The position numbers and the translations under genes are program-made. The notes under the pieces were generated by a model. It did not search any database. It was given only the letters and a program-made list of their open reading frames with translations, and was not told the origin of the DNA. This document shows, piece after piece, positions 11,998 through 25,000 of a stretch of DNA of 64,000 nt (positions within the stretch are counted from its first letter, which is position 1; every line of letters begins with the position of its first letter). Source of the DNA: Poecilobothrus nobilitatus (taxonomy: Eukaryota; Arthropoda; Insecta; Diptera; Dolichopodidae); the NCBI GenBank assembly GCA_947095535.1, contig OX352773.1, forward strand, positions 29,967,398 to 30,031,397, in the 5' to 3' direction.

Positions 11998-12192
11998 GAC
12001 TTTTTCTTTTATTTGGGTTCGGTCCTGTATGATCTGAGTCACCAAAACCATCTGTCATATCGTTCAATCATGCTTTCTTGATATCCCTTTTAAATGTTCC
12101 AAACCATTTTACTGATCTTTTACCGGATCCTCTTCTAGGTATATGCTAAGAATTTTTTGTACCGCATTCTCTTAGCTCTTTTACATGACGTG
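11998..12192 (-). mobile_element. Possible decayed 3' end of an RTE/CR1-type LINE open frame
   Basis: In one minus-strand frame the sequence reads HVM, stops, then ENAVQKIL (from about 12192) and about 45 codons later QIIQDRTQIKEKV (about 12038-11998), with several stops between. The order and spacing resemble the 'GHVMRM.ENR..KKIL ... QDR..WR' tail at the C-terminus of many RTE-like reverse transcriptases. The 61-codon open frame at 11882-12067 in an adjacent frame (with DGFGDSDHTGPNPNKRK) overlaps this and is unusually hydrophilic for the window, so a different protein remnant cannot be excluded. Evidence is weak and by eye only. Confidence 0.3.
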
Positions 12193-15100
12193 ATCATACT
12201 AACTTAATGTACTTTCCATAAAATTTGTATATAGAACTATATTATTCTAAAAAACGAAACGGGAAATGGTATAGGACTTTCAGTACTTAGAAGATTAAAC
12301 AAATATCTAACAAAAGACAGAGTATTTGGGTAAAATTTTGAAGAAAACCCCATTAGGAAGAGCCCAAAAAAAATTAATGCAAACGGAATCGAATGTTAAC
12401 AATGTATCAAAAAATTAGAGAAAATTAAGATCAAAGAACTATTTACAGAATAAATACAAATCCAAGGGATTAGTTAATGCATAAATCAAATGAAACATTT
12501 TTAGGCTCTTACTGGAAGTGATCTGTTGGAATATGGATAAAAAAATATTGATTCAAAAATTTATAATTTTTTAAACTTTAAACAGTTTGGTCACTTTATT
12601 TTATTAGTAAAAACTAAAAGATGACACACTTGTTTCGCACACGCAACATTCTAAACTCTTTATCGTCCTTTTATACAATTATTATTTTTGTTGTTTTTTT
12701 CTTTTTATTATTTTATTATAATTTTAGCGATTTTTATTTTCAATTGATCAATTTTTGATGTTAGATTCATTAACTTGAGTTTAAATGATGATCCTTTTGT
12801 AAAAACTGGTGCAGGACTACATTATTTTTATTAGAAAAACAAGTAAAGAAAAAATCTCATTTATCATTTGTTATAACAATGGGGCTCAATTTGGCCCACT
12901 TTATTTCATTTCAAGTGTTTTGTTTGGTTATTTTTTTTTTGTTAAGTGCCTGCTTTAATCTAAGGGCTGGAATTTTTTTTTTTTTTTACATAAGTTCATT
13001 TTACAAGAAAAACAATAACAAATATTTTAGACAGGGTGGTAATTGTTGTATTGTATATAATACTGATTCAATTGCATTAGTAAGGGGTTGTTTTTAATGT
13101 TGCGTTTTTATTAAAAAGGCAAAAATCTCTTCAAAAAAAAATGTAACTTTACAAATAAATTATTCTACCGTTTTTTTTTCTTTCTCTTTCCCCTCTAGTA
13201 ATTGTAGATTGTGTTTTTTTTTTTATTTTGGAAGATTTGTATGTATATATATTTAGATTGTATGTATGTAAATTAAATAAAATTTATAAATTGTTTAACA
13301 TATGATAGTATAAATGCACAGGATAATACAATAAGTAAAATATCCTTCCTGACAAAATGTTATTGTTGATTTTGTTTTTTTTTTTTTTGTTTTTGGGTAT
13401 AACACATATCCTTTGGTAATTTAAGTTATATATATATATATATTGTTATATATAAATAAGTATTCATAACAAATATACAAGAATATGCAATACAAGGTTT
13501 GACCCTTTTTTAAATAGAAATTATTATTTTATTTTAGTTTCGGGATTAAAATGATAGTATAAATGTAATTCTTAAAAGACAACTTTAAATATCTACGTAA
13601 CTCGAACTCCTCGATAGCATAAGAACATACGGAAGTTCGTTTGTGACTCGAATCATCTTGCACTTTATACGTTTCCTAAAATTGGAAATTGTTGCATTTT
13701 CAATTTATAAAGGTTTAAGGTGGATGTTAATATCTTCGTTCATCAAATTTCTACAAACATCAAACCTATTTATACTCCATAGCAGAATTTTGCCTTATCC
13801 TAATATTACATTGCTTTATTTGGCAAAAAACGGAGGTGTTGTTTAATGTGTTAAAGTCTCACACGTTGAGATTCACAATCGTGCTAGTACCGCTCCTTTT
13901 TATTGGTTCAATTCGCTCCTCTTTCAATGATTCGCACCTATCCCTATAAAAAAAATTCTCAGTGTAAACTGGTTTGAAAATTCTTATTAATTACTTAATT
14001 AAAACTTATGTTAATCACGAATTTAACTTGCTTTTAATTGTTGTTTTTAATAGGTACTTCTACAATGCCTGTCCCAACAACAAATCTAAATATTTGAATG
14101 CAAATAGAAGAACGATTTGTATTTACCACTATAGTAACAGTTCTTGATCTATATTTATATATTTTCTGTAATAAGAGAATAGGGGATGCTTCAAATGGCT
14201 TCAACGTGTTTATTTATTTTCCAAGTCAACCATCTCCATACTCCATTTTTAATCTAGTATCTTTTCAAATTAAAAAAAAAAAAAATGTCAGAATCTGCTC
14301 TTGTAATTTAGCACAATATACTATGAAAATATTTCATTCTAAGTGCAAAGTATTTTATTCCCCTATAAATTCATTTTTTCTTATTATTTTAATTTTTTAT
14401 TATTTAAAAATATACACAACACTTTTTTTTATACTCTTTGCCTTGGTAAATATGCGAAAGATTGCGAAGGAAGGACCTCTTCATAAAAAAGTATATACGA
14501 AAAAAAGGATATGAATGTTAAAATATTACCGTAAATTAATAAAGGGATGAATTTATTTTGTTTTGTTTTTGTTACTATTTTTGATTTTATTGTTGCTGGT
14601 CTTTTCGTTTTTTATATCTGTTTTTTTCCCCTCTGTACTCTTCATTATTTATGACTAAAAGTTCTTTACAACGAGAAATTATTTTTTTTTGTGTTACCAA
14701 TTGACTATCTATAAACCTTTCTCTTATGTCCTATAGTCGTAAAAGTAGTACAGTAAGAATGTGCAGTATACAGTACAATTATCGGCCAAAACTAAAAATA
14801 TAATAACAAATGTATAAGACAAGCTTCAAAAATATAAAATTATGACCAAAATTAAATTAATTAAATGTCAAAATAACATTTTAAATTTAGAAAATTCGAA
14901 GTCTGCCAATTTTAATGAAATTCAAAGGAGTATATGTACACCTGAATTATTGAATATATTGCTTAAGTATAATTCTATCTACAATTTATACTTAACCCAT
15001 ATGTATGACATTTCAGAGTGCCAACGGAAACCTTTTTATTTTTAAAGGTAACTTCTAAATCTATATTTGTTTTCGAAAATTTAATATTTCCCACAGCAGT

Positions 15101-18100
15101 TATAATGGTAGAATTTTTTACAGATTATTTGATTAACAGTATCGTACTTTCTAATACGCTATGTATGCCTAAAATGCATATTTTCCAATATTTTAATGCC
15201 ATTTGTATTTACTACCACTATTCATTAAAATATTGTCATCCCACTGACATGAACGGTCAATGACACAGAGACAGTTGTATCAATGAATTAGATTAGATTA
15301 AATTATTGTTTAGGAGTAACATTGCGAGTTTTTTATGTAGATTTATTGTATCCGCCCCTGTTACTACGTGTTGTGGATTTGGCCTTCACATATAATACTC
15401 CTATCAACCCTACTGTCTCTAAAAAAGTAAATATCTGTTAAGAATTTAGTGCTGGCAGTTCATTTTCGTTTAAATAAAATGCTACAAGGTGCATATATCT
15501 TGCTCGTACTAAAGCTCTTCAGTTTTTGAGTGTGTGTCCTGGAGTCCCTACTTCTTCTTATATCAAGAGATATAAAATGCATCCCAGTTTTATCTGCAGC
15601 TCTTTCTACTCTCTTTCACTATCTGCATTTAAGTACAAATATAAGGATTCAATCGTATTTATATCAATTTTATAGCATTAATAAATTGAGCTTTACTTTA
15701 TTTTAATTTTGAATTTTAGATTCTATTTTTATTTTAAAGAACCATTTTAAATGTTAACAAAAAAAAAATTATATTTAATAGAGCATCATGTAATCAAGAA
15801 AATAAATATAAATATATTTGTAATATTTTTTTTTTTCTCTTATTTAAAAAATACGATATAAAGGTCAAATCCTTTATTATATTTCATTTTGAAAATTTTT
15901 ATTATCATTTTTTCCTGTTCAATATTTTATTCCTGGTTTTTTTTTTTTTTTGGGGTTTATTCCTGAAATAATGAGAAGGATAATGAATATAAGATGAGAG
16001 AAATAAAATTCTTTTTTTTTTTTTAATGATTTTGATTTATTTGTTGTTGTTTTTGTTGTTATTGTTATTGCTTTTTTTTTTTATGACGGATGATTTACTC
16101 ACTGATGATGGGCTTTTGTTATATTTTGTTTATTTGTGATGAACGCTTGTTTCAAGTTGTTTGTAAATAAAATTATTTAATTTTCGTTGTTTGCTGTTGT
16201 TGTTGTTATTTTTCAAAATTTGCATTTTCATTTTTATTATTTACTTTTTTTTGTTTTTCTTCTTTTTTGTGTTCCTTAAAAGTAAATTTATTTTTTTTTA
16301 TTATTTTTTTATTATTTTTTAGCGACCACGTTATACATTAAAAAAAAAAAAAAATACTGGGAATCTGATAGACAACTGTCAGAATTTTTTCCAATCAAAT
16401 GTGATTTTTTTTTTTTTTTATTTTTCTTTTCATTTCCGATGTTATTCGCGGAAATGGATAAAAAAAATTCAAAATTATTTTTAAAATTATGAGAATATGG
16501 AAAAAAAAAATTAAGGATAATGGATGATGAAATGAAAAGGATCTTGATTTTATATGAAAAATTTTCCATTATGATTTTTTAATAAAAAAAAAAAAATTCT
16601 AATTTTTATATATGTATACCCAAAGTATGTACATATAAACTTCAATATTGAAATTTGTAAAAACGTAACGCGAATAAAATCAAAAATTAACGAGAAATTG
16701 AACAAAATGAACGTTAATCACATTTAATGTAAATTTTTGACATTTTAATGATTAGAAAATGTAAATTTTTTATTTTATAGATAAGGTAACAACTGGTAAG
16801 GTAAGGTTTTGTATATTATATACATTATACAAAATAGGGTGGATTGTAATTAATAAAGTACTTAAATAACGAAAAAAAAAAAATAAATATTTTTAATCGT
16901 TTATAAAATTTAGAAAAAATATAGAAAGCTTCTAATATCATTTATATATGGAATCTATTCATATATTTTTCTAAAAGTAATATATTTTCTGTGCCAGAGG
17001 CTAAAACATTTCATTTTATCATATTTGCCTTTATTTCTGTTCTTTAGGACCAAAAGTATATCCATATGTATAGCGCCATTTAAGAGCTCATTCATTTTAT
17101 AAATATTTTTGTGCAATTGAAAATTTTAAATTGCTTAAACGAGCTCAAAATTTTTGCTGAGCATCTTCTTTTTCTTCTTCCAATACACTATTGAGCGCGT
17201 ATAGTGACATGAGCTTAGCAATCTTTAAATCTTAGGTTTTTAATATGAATAGCAGACATATGTACTTCTCGTACATATTATGTAAACGCAATATTTTCTT
17301 ATAATCAATTCTGACCTTTAGATTTCTTAAAAAGTTAAAGTGTAAAGAATGTTTTAGATATCGCATTTTTACCACTGCAATTTACAATTAGAATAGATCC
17401 AATATTTTTATAGCATGAAAATATTTTGACAAAATTTAATCGATTGTTTTTTAACTTAATCGAAATGTTTCGGAATACTTAGTTGTGAAAGAAATATTAG
17501 AATCAATTAAAAATTCATATCAAGTATACCTATACTTATTAAAACAAACCAAAAAATTTTAATATAGAAATATTAAATATTAAATCAAAATTAAACTTTA
17601 TTTTTTAAATATTTATTCAATTAAATTTATTAATGTACATTAAACCCGAAAATATACCCATATTAACTGTTTTAAAATATTATTATAGGAATACATTGAG
17701 TTGAAAAAATGGTTAAAGTTCATAATTTAATGAAAGAATGAGTTTAAAATTGGGTTTCCTTAAAACTTTAATTCCTTAAAATATGTGTCACTCCCCTTTT
17801 TTATTAACAGAAATATTTAAATAAACCAAAAAAATATTATCGTATGTTGTTTTTTTTTTTTTTTTGACTCATAATAATTATTTCACATACTATAGAATAA
17901 AATCATTTCAACATTTATACCATATCGTATTCCATATTTATATAAATATTCTATAAATCTTTTTTTTTTTATTTTTTTTTTTACTTAATAATAATCAAAT
18001 TTATATGCATCGTTATTATCCTCCATCCCCAAATTCATTTTCATCTTCTTCGTTTTAATTTTCTAACATTATTATTAGTTATTATTATTATTATTTTTTT

Positions 18101-18513
18101 AAACTCTTTTTTCAACTCTTTTTTTGAGTATTACGAGAAAAAATAAATCTCAAAAGTGTACTCTTTTCGACTTTTTCGTGTAATGAGATATAAGAGTACC
18201 TACTCTTATACATACAAATTGACTCTTATCAATCGAAAATTATTGAACTGTCTTAAAAATAAGCCGTCACAAAAAGAAAACATAAATGAGGTAATATTGA
18301 AAGGATTTGAATGACTAGATTTTCAGGCAGTAAAAAAACAATGTTGCATTCGACTATTTTTGAATCCAAATTTGTTTTTTCGTTTTTTAAATTTTTATTA
18401 TAAGAAAATATTCCTCAATTTTAAGAAAACCTTATATAATTAAGAAAAATCATGTTGTAGTAAATATAATATTGGAAGAATATAAAGTTTAATTTTAGTG
18501 TTTTGCTTTAAAT
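12193..18513. other. Long homopolymer- and TTG-rich spacer, no gene
   Basis: It includes T-rich and TTG/TTA-rich tracts (about 12690-12730, 16020-16310), a (TA)n run at 13430-13443, and many A or T runs of 10-17 bases. Open frames at 13643-13846, 14098-14514 and 16312-16569 have AT-driven composition and no motif. The patch 15330-15640 has higher base complexity than its surroundings and may be an eroded element. Nothing could be identified in it. Confidence 0.5.
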
Positions 18514-18522
18514 AAATTTGCA

Positions 18523-18714
18523 GAGGCCTCGGTGGTCTAGTGGATAAAAGCGTATAAAATACGCTGTAAACACCGAGGGAGTGTGGGTTCGAATCCCATA
18601 CACGTCGTAAGAGTTATTTCCCCTTACAACATTTACAGCCACGCCTGAACAGATAAGGCTGTGTAATTTTTTGTCCACATTTATGTGGCAGAGAATGCAT
18701 TAAAAAAAAAAAAA
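18523..18714 (+). mobile_element. SINE-A copy 2, full length
   Basis: It starts GAGGCCTCGG, with A box TGGTCTAGTGG and B box GGTTCGAATCC (consensus). It has the same body as copy 1 (including TACAGCCACGCCTGAA and GGCTGTGTAATTT), the same CCACAT/ATGTGG hairpin, and an A tail at about 18702-18714. AAATTTGCA stands on both sides (18514-18522 and 18715-18723), a probable 9-base target-site duplication. The minus-strand open frame at 18614-18886 runs through this element and is not a gene. Confidence 0.85.
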
Positions 18715-18723
18715 AAATTTGCA

Positions 18724-21660
18724 CAGGTGTCCAATTGTAACATGTGTCTTCAAATACATATTCAAAATTTTCGTAACCTATAATATAAGTCTTAAACAGG
18801 GGAAATAGAAAACTTTTTATGAGGAAGTTTATGCTTATTGTCAAAATTTCCCAATTCTCCCAAAATTTTAAAGCTCTTATTAACAAGTTTAATTACGGTT
18901 AATTTCAATACTTAATTTTAAAAATTTATATCAATGTATACACATTAAAAAAATGTTTTGCATTTGAAGGTTTTTCAAAGAGAAATTGAGTTATCATCTT
19001 TTGAAAATAGGATTTTTTCCAATTTTTGAGAGGTTTCGCAACGGACTATGTGGAGCTACATTAGAAAGTTGTTTTACAAAATAATTTTTTTTTTTATTTG
19101 ACCTATTGATGGTTCATTGTCCCATGTTAAAAAGTATAGTAATTTTGTAAATAGGTGGACGTGAAAAGTATGAAACTAAACAGAATTTAAAAACTTTTCA
19201 AAAAATTAACTAAGAATGACTAAAAAAAACTTTCAGTACCGAATTACAGTGCGTTCGCAATTTTGAAAAACTTAAATGTTTTGTGATTTATAATGAAGGT
19301 TTTACTATATGTATATCTTTTGCTCGAGATAGGATAAACGGGCGGATATTGTAATTTCCACGGGTATAAGTTGTATGGAACTTCATTTAAAAGTGGAAAT
19401 ACCAACCAACCACATTTAAAAAGGGAAATAAGTTCCATTGAACTTAATTCTATTTAAGAAAACATGAAAAGTATTTTCAATATAAGAAAAGTTTAAAATG
19501 TCGCAATTCAACAAAATCCTTACAAAAATTTTTTTTTTATTATTGCAATACTTTACTGTTCGTAAATGAACAAAAAAAATTAAATTGGGAAGGGCAAAAT
19601 ATGGTATAAGAATGAAACTTTTAAAAAGGTTAAGAACCTAAGCAAAGAGGCAGGTATATATTCTTCAGTTATTATTACACCACATTAAAACTCTTTAAAA
19701 TAAAGCATGTTAAATAAAAAGGACATTGTTAATTTTTATATTATTCCTTAAAATTTATACAAACATATTTATATATGTATAAAAACATATATGATATATT
19801 TATATAATTAGAACTTTAAATAACTCTAAAGCAGGCACATTAAAAAAGGCCAAAGAAACAAAAGATACGATCCCATGGGAATTTCTGGTATATGGTATCC
19901 TCATTTTCAGAAAAATTAATTATGAATATGTGGAATATGATACACACAAATGTATGTGTGTGTATTAGTTTTTTTTAAACCATTTTATATATGAAACTAC
20001 TTAAAATCTTCTTTTTTTTTTGCATATTCCAGGATTTTTAGAGAAAATCTAATAATTTTTGTTTGTCTTAGACACAAAACTGAGATTTACTATAAAAAAA
20101 ACAATTTTTTTTTTGTCTATTATAATTTATATGACTATTTTAATAATAATAGCAACGATTCGTAATGATTATTTGTGACAGACAAAAACACTCCATCGTT
20201 CATAATATGGTTTTTGTGGTTAAATAAAAGTTAGTCTTTAAAATTTTTGAAAGAGATATGTATGTATTATATTTTTTTTATCAACATTTTAACATTTTAA
20301 TTAATATAAAGATAGAAAAGAATTTATTTATATAAAGTAGAAAACTTATTATAAAGATAATAAAAATTTAAAGACGTACATTGTATTCAGACGAATGAAA
20401 TAGTAGTAAAGTTAACCAGCATTTTCAAGAGTTTGGGTATTTGTTATGATTTATAGTTATAAAGATATGGCAATGTAACTTTTAATGAAATCGCGTATTG
20501 GAACTGAGATTTTATATGAAATTAGTAATACAATTTTTTATTAAAATTATAAAATGAAAAGAAAAACTATATGAACAAGTAAATGAATTGAACGCATATT
20601 GTCAGGATGCTACAAAAATTTATTTCTAAAAAATCTGTTGGACTTATTAAAACTGTATGGAAAGTAGTATTTCTAACGTAATATTAATACTTTTTTAATG
20701 ATCAAGGCTGAGGTAACGCGTCAGTAATCACCAGACTCTACGTCATTCAGTATAGTATACCTTCAGAAACGTTTAAAGAAAAGCTATTCCAAAACAGTTA
20801 ATGTTAAGTTATAATAAGATTTAATATACTATGTAGAGCTAGCACTACTCTGACTGAAGAACTTTTGAAAGCTTCTCATATCCATCTCAGAGAGTTGACC
20901 TTAATCTTTAAAAAAGAAACTACCAAGATATTTATGCCATTTTCTTGACAGGGCTTTATAGGCTTTAGCCTTTTCTGATTGAGAGTAAATGCAGGAACTA
21001 CTGTATACTATTTATTTAAATGTTGACTAATGCGATTATATGTTCTGATCACCAATCATTCAAAAAATTTTTTTTTTGTATCATTAATCTGTTGTTTCTA
21101 TTGTTATAGAAATTTACAACTCTGAAAACTGAAAAATTAAGGATCTAATGTGCTAAACATACATACTTGTATATTTGTCAAATCTATCTTTCAATTAATG
21201 GTCTTTCAAAATCTTTATAATTATTGCAATTTTTAAAGTACTATTGTGCTTTGGTAATTACTAATTGCTTTCGAAAATTTTGGACTGCATTCTATATATA
21301 TGCATTTTTTCTAGTTTGTTTTTCGAGATAGTTTTTCCTAATTAACAAACGTAAGTTTTGATTTGTGTTATGATTTGAATTCTGTTAAAAATGTTTCTCA
21401 AGAAGCCACTATTTGTCTGTTGTCAGTTTAATCTCTTTCCTTATCGAACGATGCTTACTTAATATTATTTAATTATAGTATTAGTATAAAATATAAAATT
21501 GAACGAAATAAACTTCCAAGGATAATTCACAAAATGAAAGCTTCTTGTTTATACGAATTTACCTATAAATAAGAAATTAGTATAAAAATTTCAAATACTT
21601 ATATTAAAATATTTTGGCTATAATCTAAACGGTTTTAGTAACAGGTTAATTTTTAATTAT
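18724..21660. other. AT-rich spacer with fewer homopolymers
   Basis: No protein motif was found. TTACAGTGCGTTCGC at about 19247-19261 recalls a Tc1/mariner terminus, but no matching inverted end was found. The patches 20700-21000 and 19240-19440 have slightly higher complexity and may be old element debris. Confidence 0.45.
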
Positions 21661-21664
21661 CATT

Positions 21665-22050
21665 CAGCTAATGGTGTAGTGGTGAAGATACCGACTTTTT
21701 ATTCGAAAGATCACAGTTGCGAAGCTCGGCTGGATCATATAGATTAATAAAAAATAATATAAATTGTTCTTATAATATAATTATTAAAATAATTAAAAAA
21801 AAATAATTGTATACGTCATGTATAAAAATTAATATCATATCGTAATCAAATAAAAAAGAAAAAAATAGTTCTTATATAAGATCATAGATGTCGCCCAAAT
21901 AAAAACATCTTGTACAATAGCTACGCCGAGTAATTAACGATTTACTGCAATTATTGATTTCAAAATCTAAAGCTTATTCAAATATGAATAATAAATGACA
22001 TAGTGGATGCCCTATATGCTTCTTATAGGAGGGGAAGGGAGAAAAAAAAA
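21665..22050 (+). mobile_element. SINE-B copy 2 (tRNA-derived, about 385 bp)
   Basis: The head contains GGTGTAGTGGTGAAGATACC (A-box region), ATTCGAAAGATCAC and a decayed B box GTTGCGAAGCT. The body matches copy 1 (8718-9105), beginning ATAGATTAATAAAAAATAAT. Both share an ATAGATG(G/T)(T/C)G stretch, ATGAATAATAA, and the terminal ATGCCCTATATGCTTCTTATAGGAG-like hairpin followed by an A run at 22040-22050. Many substitutions separate the two copies, so the family is older than SINE-A. No target-site duplication was resolved. Confidence 0.6.
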
Positions 22051-25000
22051 TATAGTAAATGGATTTAAATTTTTAATTTATTATACGATAAATTACTTTA
22101 TTATTTTGAATTTCTTTACAGTTTACTTTGAAATTCTTTACAGTTAAATTAAGTATTTTTAGAGATTTTTTAATTATCTTAAATGGAACGCACTTTTCTT
22201 TCAACATGCCTTCCTTTCCAATATGATTAATTTAAGAATTTTAAAACTTTTAATTTTATGAGACTTTTTATATTTAAAAAAAAATAAAAATATTTTTTTT
22301 TCAAAACTTTATTTTAATCAATTATTAAAAATTTTCATCATGTTTTTAATTAATATAACAATAATTTAATTTAACTTTCAAAAATAATTATAAATTTTTT
22401 TTTTTTATTTTAAATAAATTAATTAAAAACTTATGAATTTCATTAAATAAAAAACTTTTCATTTACGATTTTTGCTTACTAAAAAACTTTTTAATAAACT
22501 CATCAGAAAAATAAAAATAAATTTCAACATTTATTATTTTCACTACATATATTTATTTTTTTTTTTTGTTGTATTTTAATTACTTTAAACTTATTCTATT
22601 TTCTTCCTTATTTTCTCTTTTAAGGATAATAAAAAAAAAAAAAAAAAAAAACTCATGGTCATGAAATGAAAATATAAAAAGAAAAAAAAAAAAATAAATT
22701 TATAAATAAAATTAAAATAAAATTAAAATTAACATTAACATTCAAATCTATGACTATCGTGTGACTCTTACAACTTGTATTTAATGTCAAAGAGTCATAA
22801 GTAACTTATTTTACTTGAAATATTTGACACTGAAAAAGTATGTTTTATTTTGCCTACCACATTTAAAATCCACCATTCGAAATCTCACGGGAAATCATAT
22901 TTATGAGCGTCAAGTTATTCATTTTATATTTTTCCAACCATTTTTTTAGAATTGTTCTGTATAAAAGTATATATATATACAGTATCAGACATAATATTTG
23001 AAGAGTTTGTATCATTTAAAATTTTTGATAATTATCATATCTGATAATTATATATGATATGATATGATAGTTCACTTCACATTTTATAAGTCATGCCAAA
23101 TTTTTAATAGATTAAAAGTAAAGTAAAAAAATTCAAATGGAGAAGTTCCAAAAATGATCAAATTAAGGCATATAAAAGAAAATTGTTTGACTAACAAGTT
23201 TTTAGCTCATTTCCAAAAAAATTTTGTTATTATTCAAATCAGACCATGGAACCTATTGAACTAAAGCTCTTATCAACGGATATGTCCCAGTTTGTCAAGG
23301 AAAAGGTTGAAATATTTCGGTATCCTCTTTTTCCGAGATTTAAGGAAACTTTCTCACATGGAACTGAGAAACTTTTAAAGGTTCTTCCATCATAATGGTA
23401 TCATAAATCTAAGGAAACCTAACATCAATTCTTGCCAAATAGGTTCGACTACGTTTTTAAATTGATTACTGACCTGTAATCTAAGCCTTCGTTAATGGTA
23501 AAAAAAAACACCGAACATAATCTCTCAAGACAATAAAAATCTATAATTTTAATGCTATTTGTTTCGTATTATGTATGAAATGGACTGATGACTACATTAT
23601 TTCGTTATTTAAAGAATTTCATCATTAAGAATACAATTTTATTTAGTATAGTGCAAATATATTTTGTTCGAAACTGTATTCATAATATATATATTACATT
23701 TTTTTAATTTTCTTCCATCTTTTTCATTTTTTGATCTCATTTATTTGCATACTCACACGATAATTTTACCATACCCTGAAACTTGAAAAAAAAAAAATGT
23801 CATCTCTCTAAGAAATTCATTCATTTATTCAGTTGGCGGAATTCATTTTTATTGTACATAATATATCTATGATTTTTTACTAGACTTCTTTTTTTTTTTA
23901 CAAAAACAAAAAAATTCAGAACTGCTGTTCATCTTTAGTCAAGCAACGAGAAAATTATCTAAAAAATATATAGTTAAAACGCGTTAAATATACGACTTTT
24001 CTTAAATGTTTAATTATTTTATTGGTATCTTGACACCTTGACGCAATATAAATGCAAATTAACTTTAAGAGGGGATCCTGTTTCCTTTTGAACTATACTC
24101 TTTTTCATTTATTTTTATATTTCTTCTCATTATTCCTCAAAAAAAAAAAAAAAAGAAATTTAGGATTTTACAGGAAAAAATCTGTAAAAGAAATGGTTCA
24201 TAAAAATTGTTAAACAAAAAAAAATAAATAAAAACAAACATACAACAAGAAATTTGTTATTCAGAATATTTCTTGCTATAAAAAAACAAAATCTCATGCG
24301 AGAAGACAAAAAAAAAAAAAAGATGTCAAAATTAATTCAGGAATAAATAATTTTTTATGGCAATCAAAATTCAGTACGCTGTTTTTTTTTTTTGAAAAAA
24401 AATTTAACAAATAAATTATGTTTTTCTTTCTCCTTCTGTTTTTACAGTTTTTTTTATAAATAAAAATATTATTTAAGAACTACATAAAACATTTAAGAAT
24501 AGAAGTTATAAAGAAGTTATTTTTAAAATAAAAAAAATTGTTGAGGTGACCTGTAGAAAATTCCAATAAAAATATTAGCTTTTATAAATTTTCTTTTTCT
24601 CGGTTTCAGTAGTGATATTACTCACTCACTCAAAATACACTATTTTTGCAGGTAAGCAAATATTATTATTTATTTATTTAGATATTTTTAATCTGTGGTA
24701 TATAACGATGAATTAAAATTGAAATATTTTATATTCTCTTTAGGTCTAGGAATTTAAAATCCTTCTCTTCGTTGTAGGAGTCTAAATTATGTATACCAAC
24801 ATATATTTACATTTTGGCAGAAGACCAAGAGTAGGAGCATTGAGAGAATTCTGTTGTTCAAAACACAATATGGCAGAGAGCAGCAACAGAATATATTTTA
24901 AACGTCATTATAGTAAAAAAAAAATTCTTGTCAGAAAATATTAAAAAATATTGTCCTTAGTAAATTAAATAATTTTTTCCTTCATTATAATAATTTTAAT

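Noticed and set aside
14098..14514. 138-codon open frame, among the longest in the window
   Set aside because: Composition is driven by AT-rich DNA (F, I, K, N, Y, L), it includes a poly-A-encoded lysine run, and shows no motif or codon structure.
15330..15640. Higher-complexity patch with coding-like segments
   Set aside because: No frame gave a recognisable protein motif on either strand; left unassigned.
18614..18886. 90-codon frame on the minus strand
   Set aside because: It runs antisense through SINE-A copy 2 into flanking DNA.
19247..19261. TTACAGTGCGTTCGC, reminiscent of a Tc1/mariner terminus
   Set aside because: No inverted partner end or transposase remnant was found within several kilobases.
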